Shown here: piece after piece, positions 24,155 to 35,473 of the stretch
Numbering within the stretch: position 1 is the first letter of the stretch
Layout of the letters: each line of letters begins with the position of its first letter
NCBI GenBank assembly: GCA_963678705.1
Contig: OY783209.1
Coordinates: forward strand, 5,146,001-5,210,000
Source: Panorpa germanica
Lineage: Eukaryota; Arthropoda; Insecta; Mecoptera; Panorpidae
Reading direction: 5' to 3'
Length of the DNA: 64,000 bases
The notes under the pieces: model-generated
The model's input: only the letters and a program-made list of their open reading frames with translations
Database searches by the model: none
What the model was told of the DNA's origin: nothing
Program-made: the position numbers and the translations under genes

Positions 24155-25789
24155 TTAGACCTTGAACAGTTCATCTTCCTTCAAGAACGAGGGGCCAAAT
24201 TCCACGAGCTTTTCCGTCCACAAATCTGTTGGTTAAAAACAAATATTAGTTAGTGTAAAATTTCCATAATAATTACAAATTTCTGACGAGAAAACTATTA
24301 TTTCAGTTTCTATTGGTAATGGAAAGATGAAACTAATTTTTATTTATGAATGAATTTAAATAATCAATAAAATAAATAACAATTTCTTACCCCAAATTTC
24401 CAAGACTTCTCTTTGTTCTCCACCTAATTTTTTGGGCATCTTCTTTCTTTCGATACATCTCCACAAACTTTCAAGGTCTTTATGTATCAAAACCTAAATA
24501 AATGTGACATTAGCTCTGATAAATACAAAGTTACATTTATGTAGTTTATAAGTAAATAGTTTCTTAATTACCTTTGTTTCTTTCCTCATAACAGATCTAT
24601 AGTTTTGAATAAATGGGGCAGCAAACTCCGGTGGATAAAGAAAGTGAAGACATAAGATAACAAGTCCATAGGCTTCCTGAAAGTTTGTTTAGCAGGATTA
24701 AAAATAGGTATGACATCACTCAATTAGTTCATAGAATGACATACAGATGGCACTACTATTAACAAGTCTATATGATTTTTAGATAGTACCAATCTTCAAG
24801 CAATATGAGTCAAAATTTCATAATATTCTGATCATCAGATTACTAGTTACAGTGCATAGTAACATCTCATGAGTAGCATCTTATGTTATAAAGGTAATCA
24901 AATTTAGTTGGGAGATAATTTACCGGCACGGCGTAATGAATTTTTCTCAAAATATCCAAAGATAATTTGTTCATGATATCTTTGGAGAAATTACGCATGT
25001 CAAATATGATGCACATATCGGATGTATAGTCATAACGCAATTTGATGTCAAAAACCATAAAGAACATTTTGTAGAAAGCAAACACATCAAATACTTCAGG
25101 ACTGTCGTAGAATTCAAGGGTAACGTATTTGCATCCACCATCGTCAACTTTATATTGCAATCCAAAAGCCCTGAAATTAACACATAAAAATAATTAAAAA
25201 TTGCTTGGAAAAGTGCGCGCGTGTTGAGTAAATGAATTATTTTATCTTTACATTGCTTTTCTGTTTTCCTTGATTTGTTTCAATGCTGGATCTCTGTTTA
25301 GAAATATTTCAGGTACGGCAGTTTTTAGGAAGTAGTAGTTAATCAGGGTCTGCTTCGCCCCTTCCACACACCCCTTCTTCTTGATAAATAAGCTTTCCAC
25401 ATGCCTTGGATCTGAAAGTGTTCAATTTTTGTTATAGTTCTAATAATCAGTATAAATAACGCAATTTACTGCAATTTTGAGATAAGGTTTTGATAACCAA
25501 AACCGCATAGCTTAAAACAATAAATACCGGTTTCATAAACCGTTATTTCTAAGAATAAAGTTAATATAGTTTTAAGAGTAACAATTAACATAAGCAATTG
25601 GTAATAAAATGCGAAAGTGATAAAAGAAAACATACCTAGCTTCAAACTCGAGAGTATCGGCTGCCCATTGAAGTAGTCAATGATGTTACTAACACCCTTT
25701 CTAACATCTTCTTCAGACAAATTCGCCCTCTTCAGTGCCTCCTTCCTGATTTCGTCGCTTATTTCAAGAAGATCACTAACGTCGACCAT
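24155..25789 (-). CDS. Gene 6: CRAL-TRIO domain protein, 279 aa, altered C-terminus
   Basis: Six exons: 25636-25789, 25252-25411, 24924-25170, 24572-24676, 24391-24493, 24155-24225. The start is MVDVSDLLEISDEIRKE, with a TATA box 72 bp upstream. Exon 3 includes VFDIKLRYDYTSDM and exon 5 MPKKLGGEQREV. In the last exon the block that reads WRPWF in gene 5 (WRxWF in nearly all members) is FGPSF here, so two conserved aromatic/basic positions are lost. All splice sites remain canonical and the frame is open, so this looks like a diverged rather than a dead gene. It is the nearest relative of gene 5, which lies 1.25 kb downstream. Soluble ligand carrier by family. Confidence 0.88.
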
Positions 25790-25860
25790 TGTTTCTCTCC
25801 ACGATTTAGTGATGCAAATGATAGCGCTTGGAACTGTTGCAAAATGAGTTGTTTCCGAGT

Positions 25861-25868
25861 TATTTATA
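25861..25868 (-). promoter_or_regulatory. TATA box of gene 6
   Basis: TATAAATA on the minus strand, 72 bp upstream of the ATG, in a promoter and leader shared with gene 5 (AAACAACTCATTTTGCAACAG downstream of it). No leader intron is needed. Confidence 0.6.
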
Positions 25869-26069
25869 TCAAATTTTAATAGTTCAAATGTCGAGGTGAT
25901 AGTTCAAATGTCGAGCTCTGTTATCTAAATATTTATTTTTAATTGACTTACATTTAAAACTAAATTGCTTTAATTGAAGTGAGCAATAATCAGTTTAAAG
26001 AAGTATTAACAAATATTCGAAATTGTAAAATTGAGTAATTGTTTATTTGTATAAGTTTCATGGAACTTT

Positions 26070-26445
26070 TGTGTTTTATTATACTAAGGATTGTTTCATA
26101 TTTATATCGAAGTAGTGGGCATAGTCCCCTGAAGATAAAGTGTAATGGGATCATATCGCACGACCTTGGTGACCAATTCAAGTTCAAGCAGTCTTCAAGT
26201 CGTTCATGCACAATGCCCATCATGGCTTTCGTTGTGTGACACGTAGCGCCATACTGCTGGAACTAAATGTTGTCCACGTTTATATCGTTCAATTTGGGAC
26301 AAAATAAAGTAGTTACCATGGATCTGTAGCGCTCGGTGTTGACGGTTGTCGCCATCAGCTCAAAATCCGTACCAAACAGTAACTTTTTGTGTATGTATTG
26401 CCACTTAGTGAACCTTATTATCGCAGCCATTCACCAAAAAATCCG
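26070..26445 (-). pseudogene. Dead mariner/Tc1-superfamily transposase fragment
   Basis: On the minus strand: VTVWYGF, then after a frameshift ERYRSMVTTLFCPKLND, a stop, FQQYGATCHTTKAMMG and NWSPRSCDMIPLHFIFRGL. These match the conserved order GERYRSM, FQQDGATxH and RSPDLTPLDFFLWG of IS630/mariner-type DDE transposases. The second catalytic Asp is Tyr, and at least two stops or frameshifts break the frame. It lies in the gap between genes 6 and 7. Confidence 0.75.
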
Positions 26446-26561
26446 CATCTGTTTTAAAATAAGAGCAACGCGCGCAACATTATCACTAACGACCACTCAT
26501 TTAGATGGGTGATGCTGAATCGTGCAACTTGGCATCAGTGACTAAATAATGAACAACAGAT

Positions 26562-26612
26562 TTGACAGATATTTTAAAAACAACATGGCCGCCACACATA
26601 AATATCTGTCAA
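26562..26612. repeat. 13-bp perfect hairpin
   Basis: TTGACAGATATTT and AAATATCTGTCAA are separated by 25 nt. The flank TGTCAACATCGAGCCGC recurs at 37331-37347, so it may belong to a dispersed element. Confidence 0.6.
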
Positions 26613-27135
26613 CATCGAGCCGCTCCTATTGGAAAACGAAAATTATTATCATTTTTTTTAAATTTATAATTTGCTCGGTACTTTTTCGCACTTTATATTA
26701 GACTGTCGATATTTATCTACATAATACTTAAATTACAATTATATGTTAAACTTTAAATCCCGCCACGCTTCATATCCTGTCGAATCAATATATAAAATGT
26801 TATTGAGTTTAGTTATTGTATTTCTATTATGGTTCACAACCCTCATTAGGGACAATATTAACACATCCCCAAAATATGACAATTAATTTATTAATTAGAC
26901 AGCAGCAGTAGTCTTTTAATAGAAAGGATATATGTATTGTAAATATTATAGAATATAAATAAAAGAATAACTGTTCAACCTTACTTTATTATTGGAAAGA
27001 TACATAAAGCGGGTTATACTACTCATGAGTGCAAAACAATATATTGCATAAGCGGACATTGTTTGATATAGTTGCGGACGAGTCTTGTCAAGATGCAATG
27101 GAACATGTCATGACCTGAATAGTTGGAATAAGGAT

Positions 27136-28807
27136 TTAACTAAATTTCCTGTCTTCCTCGAGGAACCAATCACGCCAATTGTTTGCTTCTTTTAACCACC
27201 TCGCTGGAATTAAACATAATTATGAAAGTATTAGAAATATGTGAAATAAACTAAGACTTTTACACATGGTTTTAATTTACCCTGAACCTCGTCAACATTG
27301 TCTTGATCTCCCCCTAGACTTTTAGGCAGTAATTCACGTTCGACGGATCGATGGAGAGAAGCGGAATCTTTATGCAATGCAAACTAGAAGAAATATAGAA
27401 ACATATATCTTTTAGTTCACCCGATTACAAATGGTAGTATAGTTTAACTATTAAGGAAATGTAACTCATTAGGCAGTGGTGTAGCTCATACGAAGCTACG
27501 ACACTAAAGTGCCAACAATGTAGTAGGTCAGCGGTAATAGGGTGTCACTTTTTAGAAACAGAGATCGTAATAAGAATTGACGAAGGATGTTGTTTATGAG
27601 TAAAATCCCTAAACCGGCACTGGACATAATAAAGTTTAAAATATATTAATAGTCTTACCGCAGCATTCTTATCAAGAACAGATTCTACAACTTTTATCCA
27701 CTGGTTTGCAATATCAGAGGTGACCAGAAAATGTGTTCCTTTAATTTGAATTCCATATGCTTGCTGAAAAGAATATAAATATGTATTATAATGGTTCGAC
27801 TCTACTGGTGCAATATTTTCCTACAAACCAAGTTTAAATACCAAATAAAAATGCTGTAGTTTTCCTAATTATGAATCAATTTATTTATTATTTTAAGGCA
27901 ATGTTGGAAATACATTATATGTTTAAAGACGGATCAAAGTCTTCGGATGAAGATATTGAAATTCCATTTGGAATATTTTCTTTTAAATAAGACTTGGAAC
28001 TAAGCATTTTTAATACTAATAAACATAATATATTCTGAAATATTTACCTGAAGACCAAACATTGACTTTGCCATGATAGTTCTATTTATCTGGTGAACAT
28101 GTTCACTTTGAATATTTCTAATATCGACAATAACAGTAATATATCCAGTGAAATCAAATCGCATTTTCATGTCGAATTCCATAAAGAATAGCTTGTAAAA
28201 ATAGTTCATATCCATTTTTTCAACCTGCTTCTTCAATTCAACACATAAATACCGCTCACCAGATTTGCTTAAAGGATACTGAATGCAGAATGATCTGAAA
28301 TTAGAACAGTTTAAGCCAGATGCATACTGGAAACGTGAGTAGAGTAGCTAGGCAGGTTCGAGAATAAAATTGAAGGTGAGATAGTATTGGCATAATATCG
28401 TACTCACGCTCCTTTCATAGTGTCTGTTATTGCTGGTAACTGAGGGTCTCTTCCAGTGAACATTTCTGGTGTTGATAACTTCAGAAAGTAGTAGTTTATT
28501 ATTGAAGATTTAACCGCTTCATCTGATCCCTCTTTCTGTATAAACAAGTTCTCCACGTGCTTCTTGTCTGTGATACGAAATAATTGTTACAATTCTTGCT
28601 ACATAACTGTTGGCATTATATTACAAAAAATTTAACGGTGTATTTACCCAGTGGACCTGCTCCTAAGAATGGTTGGGTTTCAAACCAGTTAAAGATCTGC
28701 TTCACGCCATTTTGAATATCTTCTTCCGACATCTTTAATTTTTGGAGAAATTGTTTTCTTAACACGGGACTTGTGTCAAGGAGATCGGATGCTAGCTCAG
28801 GATACAT
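27136..28807 (-). CDS. Gene 7: CRAL-TRIO domain protein, 280 aa
   Basis: Six exons: 28648-28807, 28408-28567, 28048-28294, 27659-27763, 27281-27383, 27136-27203. The start is MYPELASDLLDTSPVLRK; first helices WFETQPFLGAGPLG. Exon 3 begins SFCIQYPLSKSGERYLCV and has MEFDMKMRFDFTGYI. Exon 5 holds LLPKSLGGDQDNVDEVQ and the tail is WRDWFLEEDRKFS. It forms a subgroup with genes 8 and 9, marked by the KSGERY motif and a 68-nt last exon. Most of exon 1 is identical at DNA level to gene 8. Intron 4 contains a SINE remnant at 27465-27560. Likely a cytosolic carrier of a hydrophobic ligand. Confidence 0.9.
27465..27560 (+). mobile_element. SINE body fragment in intron 4 of gene 7
   Basis: CATTAGGCAGTGGTGTAGC followed by ACGAAGCTACGACA and a GTCAGCGGTAATAGGGTGTC block aligns with the SINE body at 5480-5560. 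The tRNA-like head is absent. Confidence 0.5.
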
Positions 28808-30038
28808 TATGATCTACCTATTATAATAACTTTTCTTTAAATGCAATTTACTAGGAGATTAATAGGAAAGCATGACTTAGAAATTTAGATTTAATTTTAT
28901 ATGCATAAAATATTTGATGTTAAAATATTATATTACATGCATGTAAAGTATAAGTAAATAATAAAATGAAATATATTTCTAAATATGTCATTTAATGTAA
29001 TATTTACGTTTTGTGTTTAGATGATTGTATATTTGAAAATGGTAATAAAAAAAGTATTTAGCCTTTAGATACCTTAATAGTGTCTGTTAAAATATTTACT
29101 GAGATTATAAAGTACGTTAATAAACTTCAGTTATATCCAAAAATTAAGGTTCAGATTAAAGATCAAAGGTTTGAGATATTTTGAATTACAGTGATTACAC
29201 AATCAGTATCCCTGTTTTCCTAATATTTTTGGTTAATTATGTGTTATCACAAGCAAGAATATGATTGCAAGAGTATGATTGATTAATATTATATAACTAA
29301 TGATATAGACTTTCTTTTTATTGTAACAGATTCTTTGCAGATTTATCGCATTTAAATTCATCGAGAAGCAATATATCGCAAGCGAGGTACGAGAAAATGG
29401 ATATTATTTACGCTGGAGAGAAATGTAATTAAACATGACACTAGAAAAGAATGTACATTACTTGAACAGGATGTTCTTTAATATTAAGGTCTTATATACA
29501 TTTATATTTGTACACCACTTCATGATTTTGTAATTATTTATTATATTGGTGATATCCCGCAATAATTGAAATATATTAATTGTGTGTTTTGTAGATTTGT
29601 TTATTTATATGGTTGGTATATTTGTTTATTATTTGGTGCGTTAATTCTTTGCCAGTCATGGAATACATTTAATTCCTAGCCGGGAATCGAACCCGGATCT
29701 AAGCATAGCTGAGTGTTAAAGTCTATTTAGTAGTAGATTGTTATAATTTTCTATACAATTATGAAGTACATAATTATCTAAATTGTATGTGTATCGACTC
29801 TGCTGACACAGTATTGGACCAAAGTTTTTGCTTATTTAGCTATACCTTATCCAGTATATCTTAATTAATATGATTTTTTTATTTTCATAAAGTATATATA
29901 ATGTAGTGGTTACATTGGTTTCAGTAATAGAGTTTAGTTTAGAGTAATTGTCAAACTTTATTTATTTGTTTGGCAGCTTCACATATTTTGAATAACTTTT
30001 TTCGAAATGTTCAAGTGTAATATTTTTTAACTAAATAT
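28808..30038. other. Gap between genes 7 and 8
   Basis: AT-rich, no coding signal. It contains a tRNA-like B-box arm at 29678-29698 on the minus strand. Confidence 0.4.
29670..29720 (-). mobile_element. Possible SINE remnant with B box
   Basis: The minus strand reads CCGGGTTCGATTCCCGG, a perfect T-arm stem and loop, preceded by TCAGCTATGCTTAGAT. No full cloverleaf can be folded, so a SINE remnant is more likely than a tRNA gene. Confidence 0.4.
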
Positions 30039-31629
30039 TCAAGCAAAGAGTTTGTCTTCCTCGAGGAACCAGTCACGCCAATTGTTCGCCTCCTTCATCC
30101 ACCTCCCTTAAATCGGAACAATGCGATTGGTATTTATAGTTAATAGCAATGAATTTTTTTTAATAATTAATATTGAATTACCTTGAACTTCCTCAACGTT
30201 ATCTTGATCCCCGCCCAAATCCTTTGGCAATAATTCTCGCTCCACGGACCGATGCAGGGAATCTAAATCCTTATGCAGCACAAACTGAAATTTTTAAAAA
30301 TATTTCACTATTTGAGGGGAGGTGATATTAATATTACCCACTGTGCTACGCAGTCTATATCTGGATTTATTAGTAGATGGTATTTCAAATGGATTTTTTT
30401 ATTATTATTTTAATTTATAATTTACAATCTGTCCCAAGAGACATTCATCAAATTTTGGTGGTACATGAAAATGACCTGTGACCATGTAAAAATGGTTTCA
30501 AATTATTTTTACCTTCCCTAGTTCTATCTTCGATTTATTCTATTGATAATATTTTCTGTTTGTTTTTAATACAACGAACAGTTAGGCAAACGTTATCTAA
30601 ATAAACTTACCGCAGCGCTTTTTTCAAAAACAGTTTCCGCTAGTTTTATCCACTTCTCTGCTATACCCGAGGCAACAAGGAAATGTACTGCTTTTACATT
30701 AATTCCATATGCTTGCTGTAAAACAAATGTAGATATATACAGAGAAGATTTGAAAAGTATCTAACCTTTTACAAAAATAAAGAAGGTTTTAAAGAAGGAA
30801 AAGACTGTTCTATCAGCAGGCAAATAATTCCTGGATGATATTACTTTTGAGTGTCTGTATCAGACATATATCTTTGTGAGAGATACTTATGTAATTAAAA
30901 ATATGTACCTGCATAGCATATGTGATCTTTCCCATAAGTTTTCTGGTCATCTGACTAATGTGTTCGTTTCGAATGAACCGAGTGTCGCAAACGGCGGTCA
31001 TGTCACCAGTAAAATCGAAGCGCATCTTCATGTCCAATTCCATGCAGAATTGTTTGTAGAAACTGACCATATCCAATTTTTCAACGTTATCATAAAATTT
31101 TACAAATAAATAACGTTCACCAGATTTAGCTAAAGGGTATTGAACACAGAATGTGCTAAAATGTAAAAAAAAGGTTAAATTCGCAAAATGTCGATGACTA
31201 CAGTGAAGAAAAAATATCATACTTACACTGATTTCAAGGAGTCATTTATTGCAGGTAACTGGGGGTCCCTACCAGTGAATATTTCGGGTATTGATATCTT
31301 CAGAAAGTAGTAGTTTATTATTGAAGATTTAGTCGCTTCTATGGACCCCTTTTTCTGCAAGAACAAATTCTCTACGTGCTTCTTACCTGTGCATAGAAAA
31401 ATAATTTTAATAAATTGTAGACAGTGTGTTTTACTTAAGGATGTGATTAAACGTAGTAGATATTATTACTCAGTGGACCAGCTCCCGAGAATGGTTGGGT
31501 TTCAAACCAGTCCCAGATCTGCTTCACGCCATTTTGAATATCTTCTTCCGACATCTTTAATTTTTGGAGAAATTGTTTTCTTAACACGGGACTCGTGTCA
31601 AGAAGATCGGACGCTAGCTCAGGATGCAT
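30039..31629 (-). CDS. Gene 8: CRAL-TRIO domain protein, 280 aa
   Basis: Six exons: 31470-31629, 31227-31386, 30909-31155, 30611-30715, 30182-30284, 30039-30106. The start is MHPELASDLLDTSPVLRK. Exon 1 ends in the donor CTGA/GTAATA, where gene 7 has CTGG/GTAAAT, so the split codon is Ser instead of Asp/Gly. Exon 3 carries VQYPLAKSGERYLFVKF and MELDMKMRFDFTGDM, exon 5 LLPKDLGGDQDNV, and the tail WRDWFLEEDKLFA. Exon 1 is close to gene 7, but the last exon and its acceptor are almost identical to gene 9, so the gene is a mosaic. Soluble ligand carrier by family. Confidence 0.9.
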
Positions 31630-33037
31630 TGTGATTTAACTATTATATTAATTATGCTTTAAATGAAATTTAATAGAAGATAGGGTATATCATTTCTAAA
31701 CATAGTTACATATATTTAAAGGTTATTTTTTAGGTTAGGTTAGGTTTCTGACATTTTACATAAGATTATATAATGTTACATATTAAATTAGTATATTATA
31801 TTAGTGACAATGCCACAGAATTCTGTTAAAGTTAGGTAAGTGAGAAAACATAACGTTAGATGAAAAATATTACCTTAAATAATACATGAATTTATATATT
31901 GCATTTAGAAAGTTACTACATAATACAACAACAAATTTGTAAACAAGATCTGAAAGTATTTTTTTTTTAATTCATAAATTCAATGGAAGTGAAAGTAGGA
32001 AAGGGAGAGAATGAAGAATGGCGGAAGTAAGGAGAAAGAAAAGAGGGAAGGAGTAGAAACTTGAAAAGAAAAGTGAGTCGGGAGGAACGATTGCAAGAGA
32101 AGAGAAATAAGTAGATAAGTGGTGGAAGTAAAGAGGAGACAGAGGAAGAAGATAACAAGGGATTGAAAAGGAAGAAAAGAATTTAAGAAATGTTAAAAAT
32201 TTGTAAATGAAATGTAAAATGAATGTAAGGAGGTTGTAAAGCCGTAGAGGAATATATAATAAAATAAAATACATAAAAAATAAAATGTATATATAGTACT
32301 AACAGGTAAAATTAATGCCATTATTTTTATGTAATATCTTTGTTTCATGAGTAGCATGTTTTATGACGATATGGTAATAAATTAATATTTAAAAAACGTC
32401 GCCTTACCAGTGTCAGCGAAAATATTTACTGTGATTATAAAATGCGTTAGTCGTTTATAATTATATCCAAAAGATGGTTGAAGGTCAAAGATTATGGTAT
32501 CAAAATCTGTATGTACTCACTTTATCACCTTTTTGATAACGTATTGACGCATATTTCACATATTAGTAAATTATAGTTGGAAACTATAGAAAAAATAAAA
32601 ATGTTCTTTTATTTCATTGGGTTCCAAGCAGAAATGTCGCTAGTAATTCATGGTATAAAGTTATGTATTAAATTAAAGATAAGTTGGACAAAATAAATAA
32701 TTTGTATCATTTAAAAAGATGATAAGAGCATATATGATTGTAGAATACACTGTGCTTTTATAGAGTTCATTATCAATTCGGTTCTTAACTGAACGATGAA
32801 TTTTGTTGTGTTCTCATATTGTATAATGATTATTGAGTTTGGAGGATAAAATTTCAAAGCTTTTTATTTAGTAATATTTTAATTATGTTACACTATTACA
32901 TTTATAAATGATATATTATAATTGTATATTACAACAGATAAACAGAAGTATTGCTGATAACAATACAATGAGAATGTCTTTCCTTATTTTGGAAAAATAC
33001 ATTACATTTTTCAGGTTAAATATTTTAACAACATATT
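31630..33037. other. Gap between genes 8 and 9
   Basis: It holds three TTAGG units (31730-31744) about 100 bp upstream of the gene 8 ATG, and a GA-rich LINE 3' tail at 31972-32275. Otherwise AT-rich, without genes. Confidence 0.45.
31972..32275 (+). mobile_element. Degenerate LINE 3' end, GA-rich
   Basis: Purine-rich with GGAAGTAAGGAGAAAGAAAA-type sequence, ending GGTTGTAAAGCCGTAGAGGA and an AATAAAATAAAA tail. The tail resembles TTGTAAAGCCGAAAGGCGAA of the fragments at 4668 and 50217, so this is an older copy of that family. Confidence 0.5.
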
Positions 33038-34644
33038 TCAAATAAATTTCTTGTCTTCTTCAAGGAACCAGTCACGCCAATTGTTCGCCTCCTTCATCCA
33101 CCTCCCTTAAATAGGAACAATTCGATTTGTATTGAAAATAAGTAGTAGAGGAAATCTTTTTTATAAACAATATTAACTCACCTTGAACTTCGTCAACATT
33201 GTCTTGATCTCCGCCCAAATTCTTTGGCAGTAATTCACGTTCCACAGAAATATAAAGTGACTCTAAATCTTTATGAATTACAAACTGAAACGTAACATTT
33301 GTTAATCTTATTTTAAGATAGGATAAATAGTTTAGTAGTAGTTTCAACATTAAATATAATCTTACCGGAGTACTTTTTGGAAAAACAGATTCTGCTAATT
33401 GGATCCACTCGTCTGCTATATCCGAGGCAACCAGGAAGTGCGCAGCTTTTATTTGAACTCCATAAGCTTGCTGTAAAGAAATGCGTTTACATTGTAATTA
33501 ATTTTCAACAAGTCTATACTTGTCGATATATGTATATGTATGTTGAAATATTATTCTGCTCTTTTTTACGTACAGATACGATAATATTCTTGTAGATATG
33601 AGTAGATATACATTAATTATCTATTGCAAATGAAGAAATGAACCCATTAACGAAAGCAAGTGCCCCTAGTATTTGTATCGCGTTGCATGAATTTTAAAGT
33701 AGTGTTGAACGGTGATCTATTTCATTTAGAAATATTTACCTGCATCGCAAACGTCGCTTTTGTCATGATTGATTTATCCAACTGACCAATGTGTTCTTTT
33801 TGGATGTTTCTGGCGTCAAGGACAACGATAGTGTCGCCAGTATAATCAAAACGCATTTTCATGTCGAATTCCATGAATAAGAGCTTGAAGAAACTTACTA
33901 TATCGAATTGTTCAACTTGCTTTTTGAACTCAATGTATAGATATCGTTCACTTGATTTGGATAAAGGGTACTGAATGCAGAAAGTCCTGAAATTCAAAAA
34001 GATAAGTTTAAGTGACAAGCAGAGTTAACCGAAGGATTACCTGAATGTAGTTTTATATATATGTGTGTGTGTTTGTCGGATTTTCACACAAACTTGTGAA
34101 ACATTGAAAGAACCCAACAAATGCAAGTTGACAAAAGTTATTCTAATGCCTTACTATATAATACTTACATTGCTTTCAAATTGTCTCTTATTTTTTGCAG
34201 TTGAGGATCCCTACCAGTGAATATTTCCGGTACTGCTACTTTTAAGAAAGCGTAGTTTATAATAGAAGATTTCGTTTCTTCGAAAGACCCATGCTTCTGC
34301 AGGTACAGGTTCTTCACATGGTTTTTGTCTGTGAAAAAAATATTTATTAAGTTTACTTGTTACAATTAAAAACATAAAGTATAGGTGTAGTAATAAATAA
34401 AATGTAAATTGTATTAACAAGTGCGAAAAAAGGACCGTGGTCCTAGGAAGCCCGGTAAATTATTAATACAAAAAAAAAAAATTTTACCCAATTGACAATT
34501 GAAGAATGGTTGATTTTCAAACCAGTCCAAGACTTTCTTCGCGCCATTTTCAACATCTTGTTCTGATAACTTAAATTTTTGGAGGAATTGATTTCTTAAT
34601 ATGTCACTTGTGTCAAGTAATTCGTACGCTAACGTAGGATTCAT
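33038..34644 (-). CDS. Gene 9: CRAL-TRIO domain protein, 279 aa
   Basis: Six exons: 34488-34644, 34169-34328, 33740-33986, 33366-33470, 33182-33284, 33038-33105. The start is MNPTLAYELLDTSDILRN; exon 1 is one codon shorter than in gene 8. Exon 3 has IQYPLSKSSERYLYIEF and MEFDMKMRFDYTGDT, exon 5 LLPKNLGGDQDNVDEVQ, and the tail WRDWFLEEDKKFI. An acceptor (TTAATAG) 25-30 nt before the ATG suggests an upstream leader exon. Intron 1 contains a copy of a dispersed hairpin-tail repeat. The ligand is unknown. Confidence 0.89.
34424..34462 (+). repeat. Dispersed hairpin-tail repeat in intron 1 of gene 9
   Basis: AGGACCGTGGTCCTAGGAAG followed by CCCGGTAAATTA resembles the repeat at 46800-46842, but the stem is now AGGACC/GGTCCT. 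Pairing is kept although the bases changed. Confidence 0.4.
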
Positions 34645-35473
34645 TTTATTCGATTTTGAAATTTCTATTAAGAAATATAAGCAATGGTTTTTTATGTAGA
34701 TTTAAACAAAAGTTTGAGTACTTGGTTCTCTGTGGCGAATATGTTTATTAAAATAATAAATTGAATTGAAGAATTATTATATATATACTCAAAAATAGGA
34801 AGAGGTTAGGTTAAAAGTTAAGAGTTACAGTGTCTTAATAGAGAATAACATTCTTTGTTTTATCATCTTTTGTCTCCCTCATATCCGTATATTTTCGTAT
34901 TAAAATGTGAACAAAACATATTGTTTTGCGAAACTAATGACAATTTATCTCCAGATAGACCTAATTAGCCTTTTGTTATGATGGGGTTGTGAACTATGTC
35001 ATAAGTTCTATAAAACTTAGATATCAGAACCTTCGCAAAGTTGTAAAATAACATATATTCCCAATTAAAATAATCATTTTTTTTATTTAAATATTAAAGA
35101 ATCATTACCCATGTCTAAAATAATCCCCGGAAAAGGTCGAAGAAGACCGAACTAAAATCGGCGGCAATTTTAAAACGTTACGTTCTTAAAATCAATAAAC
35201 ATAACAAAAGGGAACCATGCAATAAATTCGATATTGGTTTGATTCGATATTTGCATTATATAAATGTTTTTTAAAAATTAAACTGAACCCTAATAAAAAA
35301 AGAAAATTAAATAACCATAAAAAGAATTTTATTGAAAGAAATATATTCACACAAAATGATAAGAATAAATTTTATAAAATTATTTATGTTTAATAATAAT
35401 TGTATTTATTAATTTGTCGAACTTATTCATATTCTGTCACTCGTGCTTGTATCAACTGGAGATCGTCGCAGAA
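34645..35473. other. Gap between genes 9 and 10
   Basis: 829 bp, AT-rich. No coding exon or clear repeat seen. It should hold the 3' UTR of gene 10 and possibly the promoter of gene 9. Confidence 0.4.

Noticed and set aside
29670-29720. A tRNA gene on the minus strand
   Set aside because: Only the T-arm and B box are convincing; no acceptor stem or anticodon arm can be formed, so a SINE remnant is preferred.
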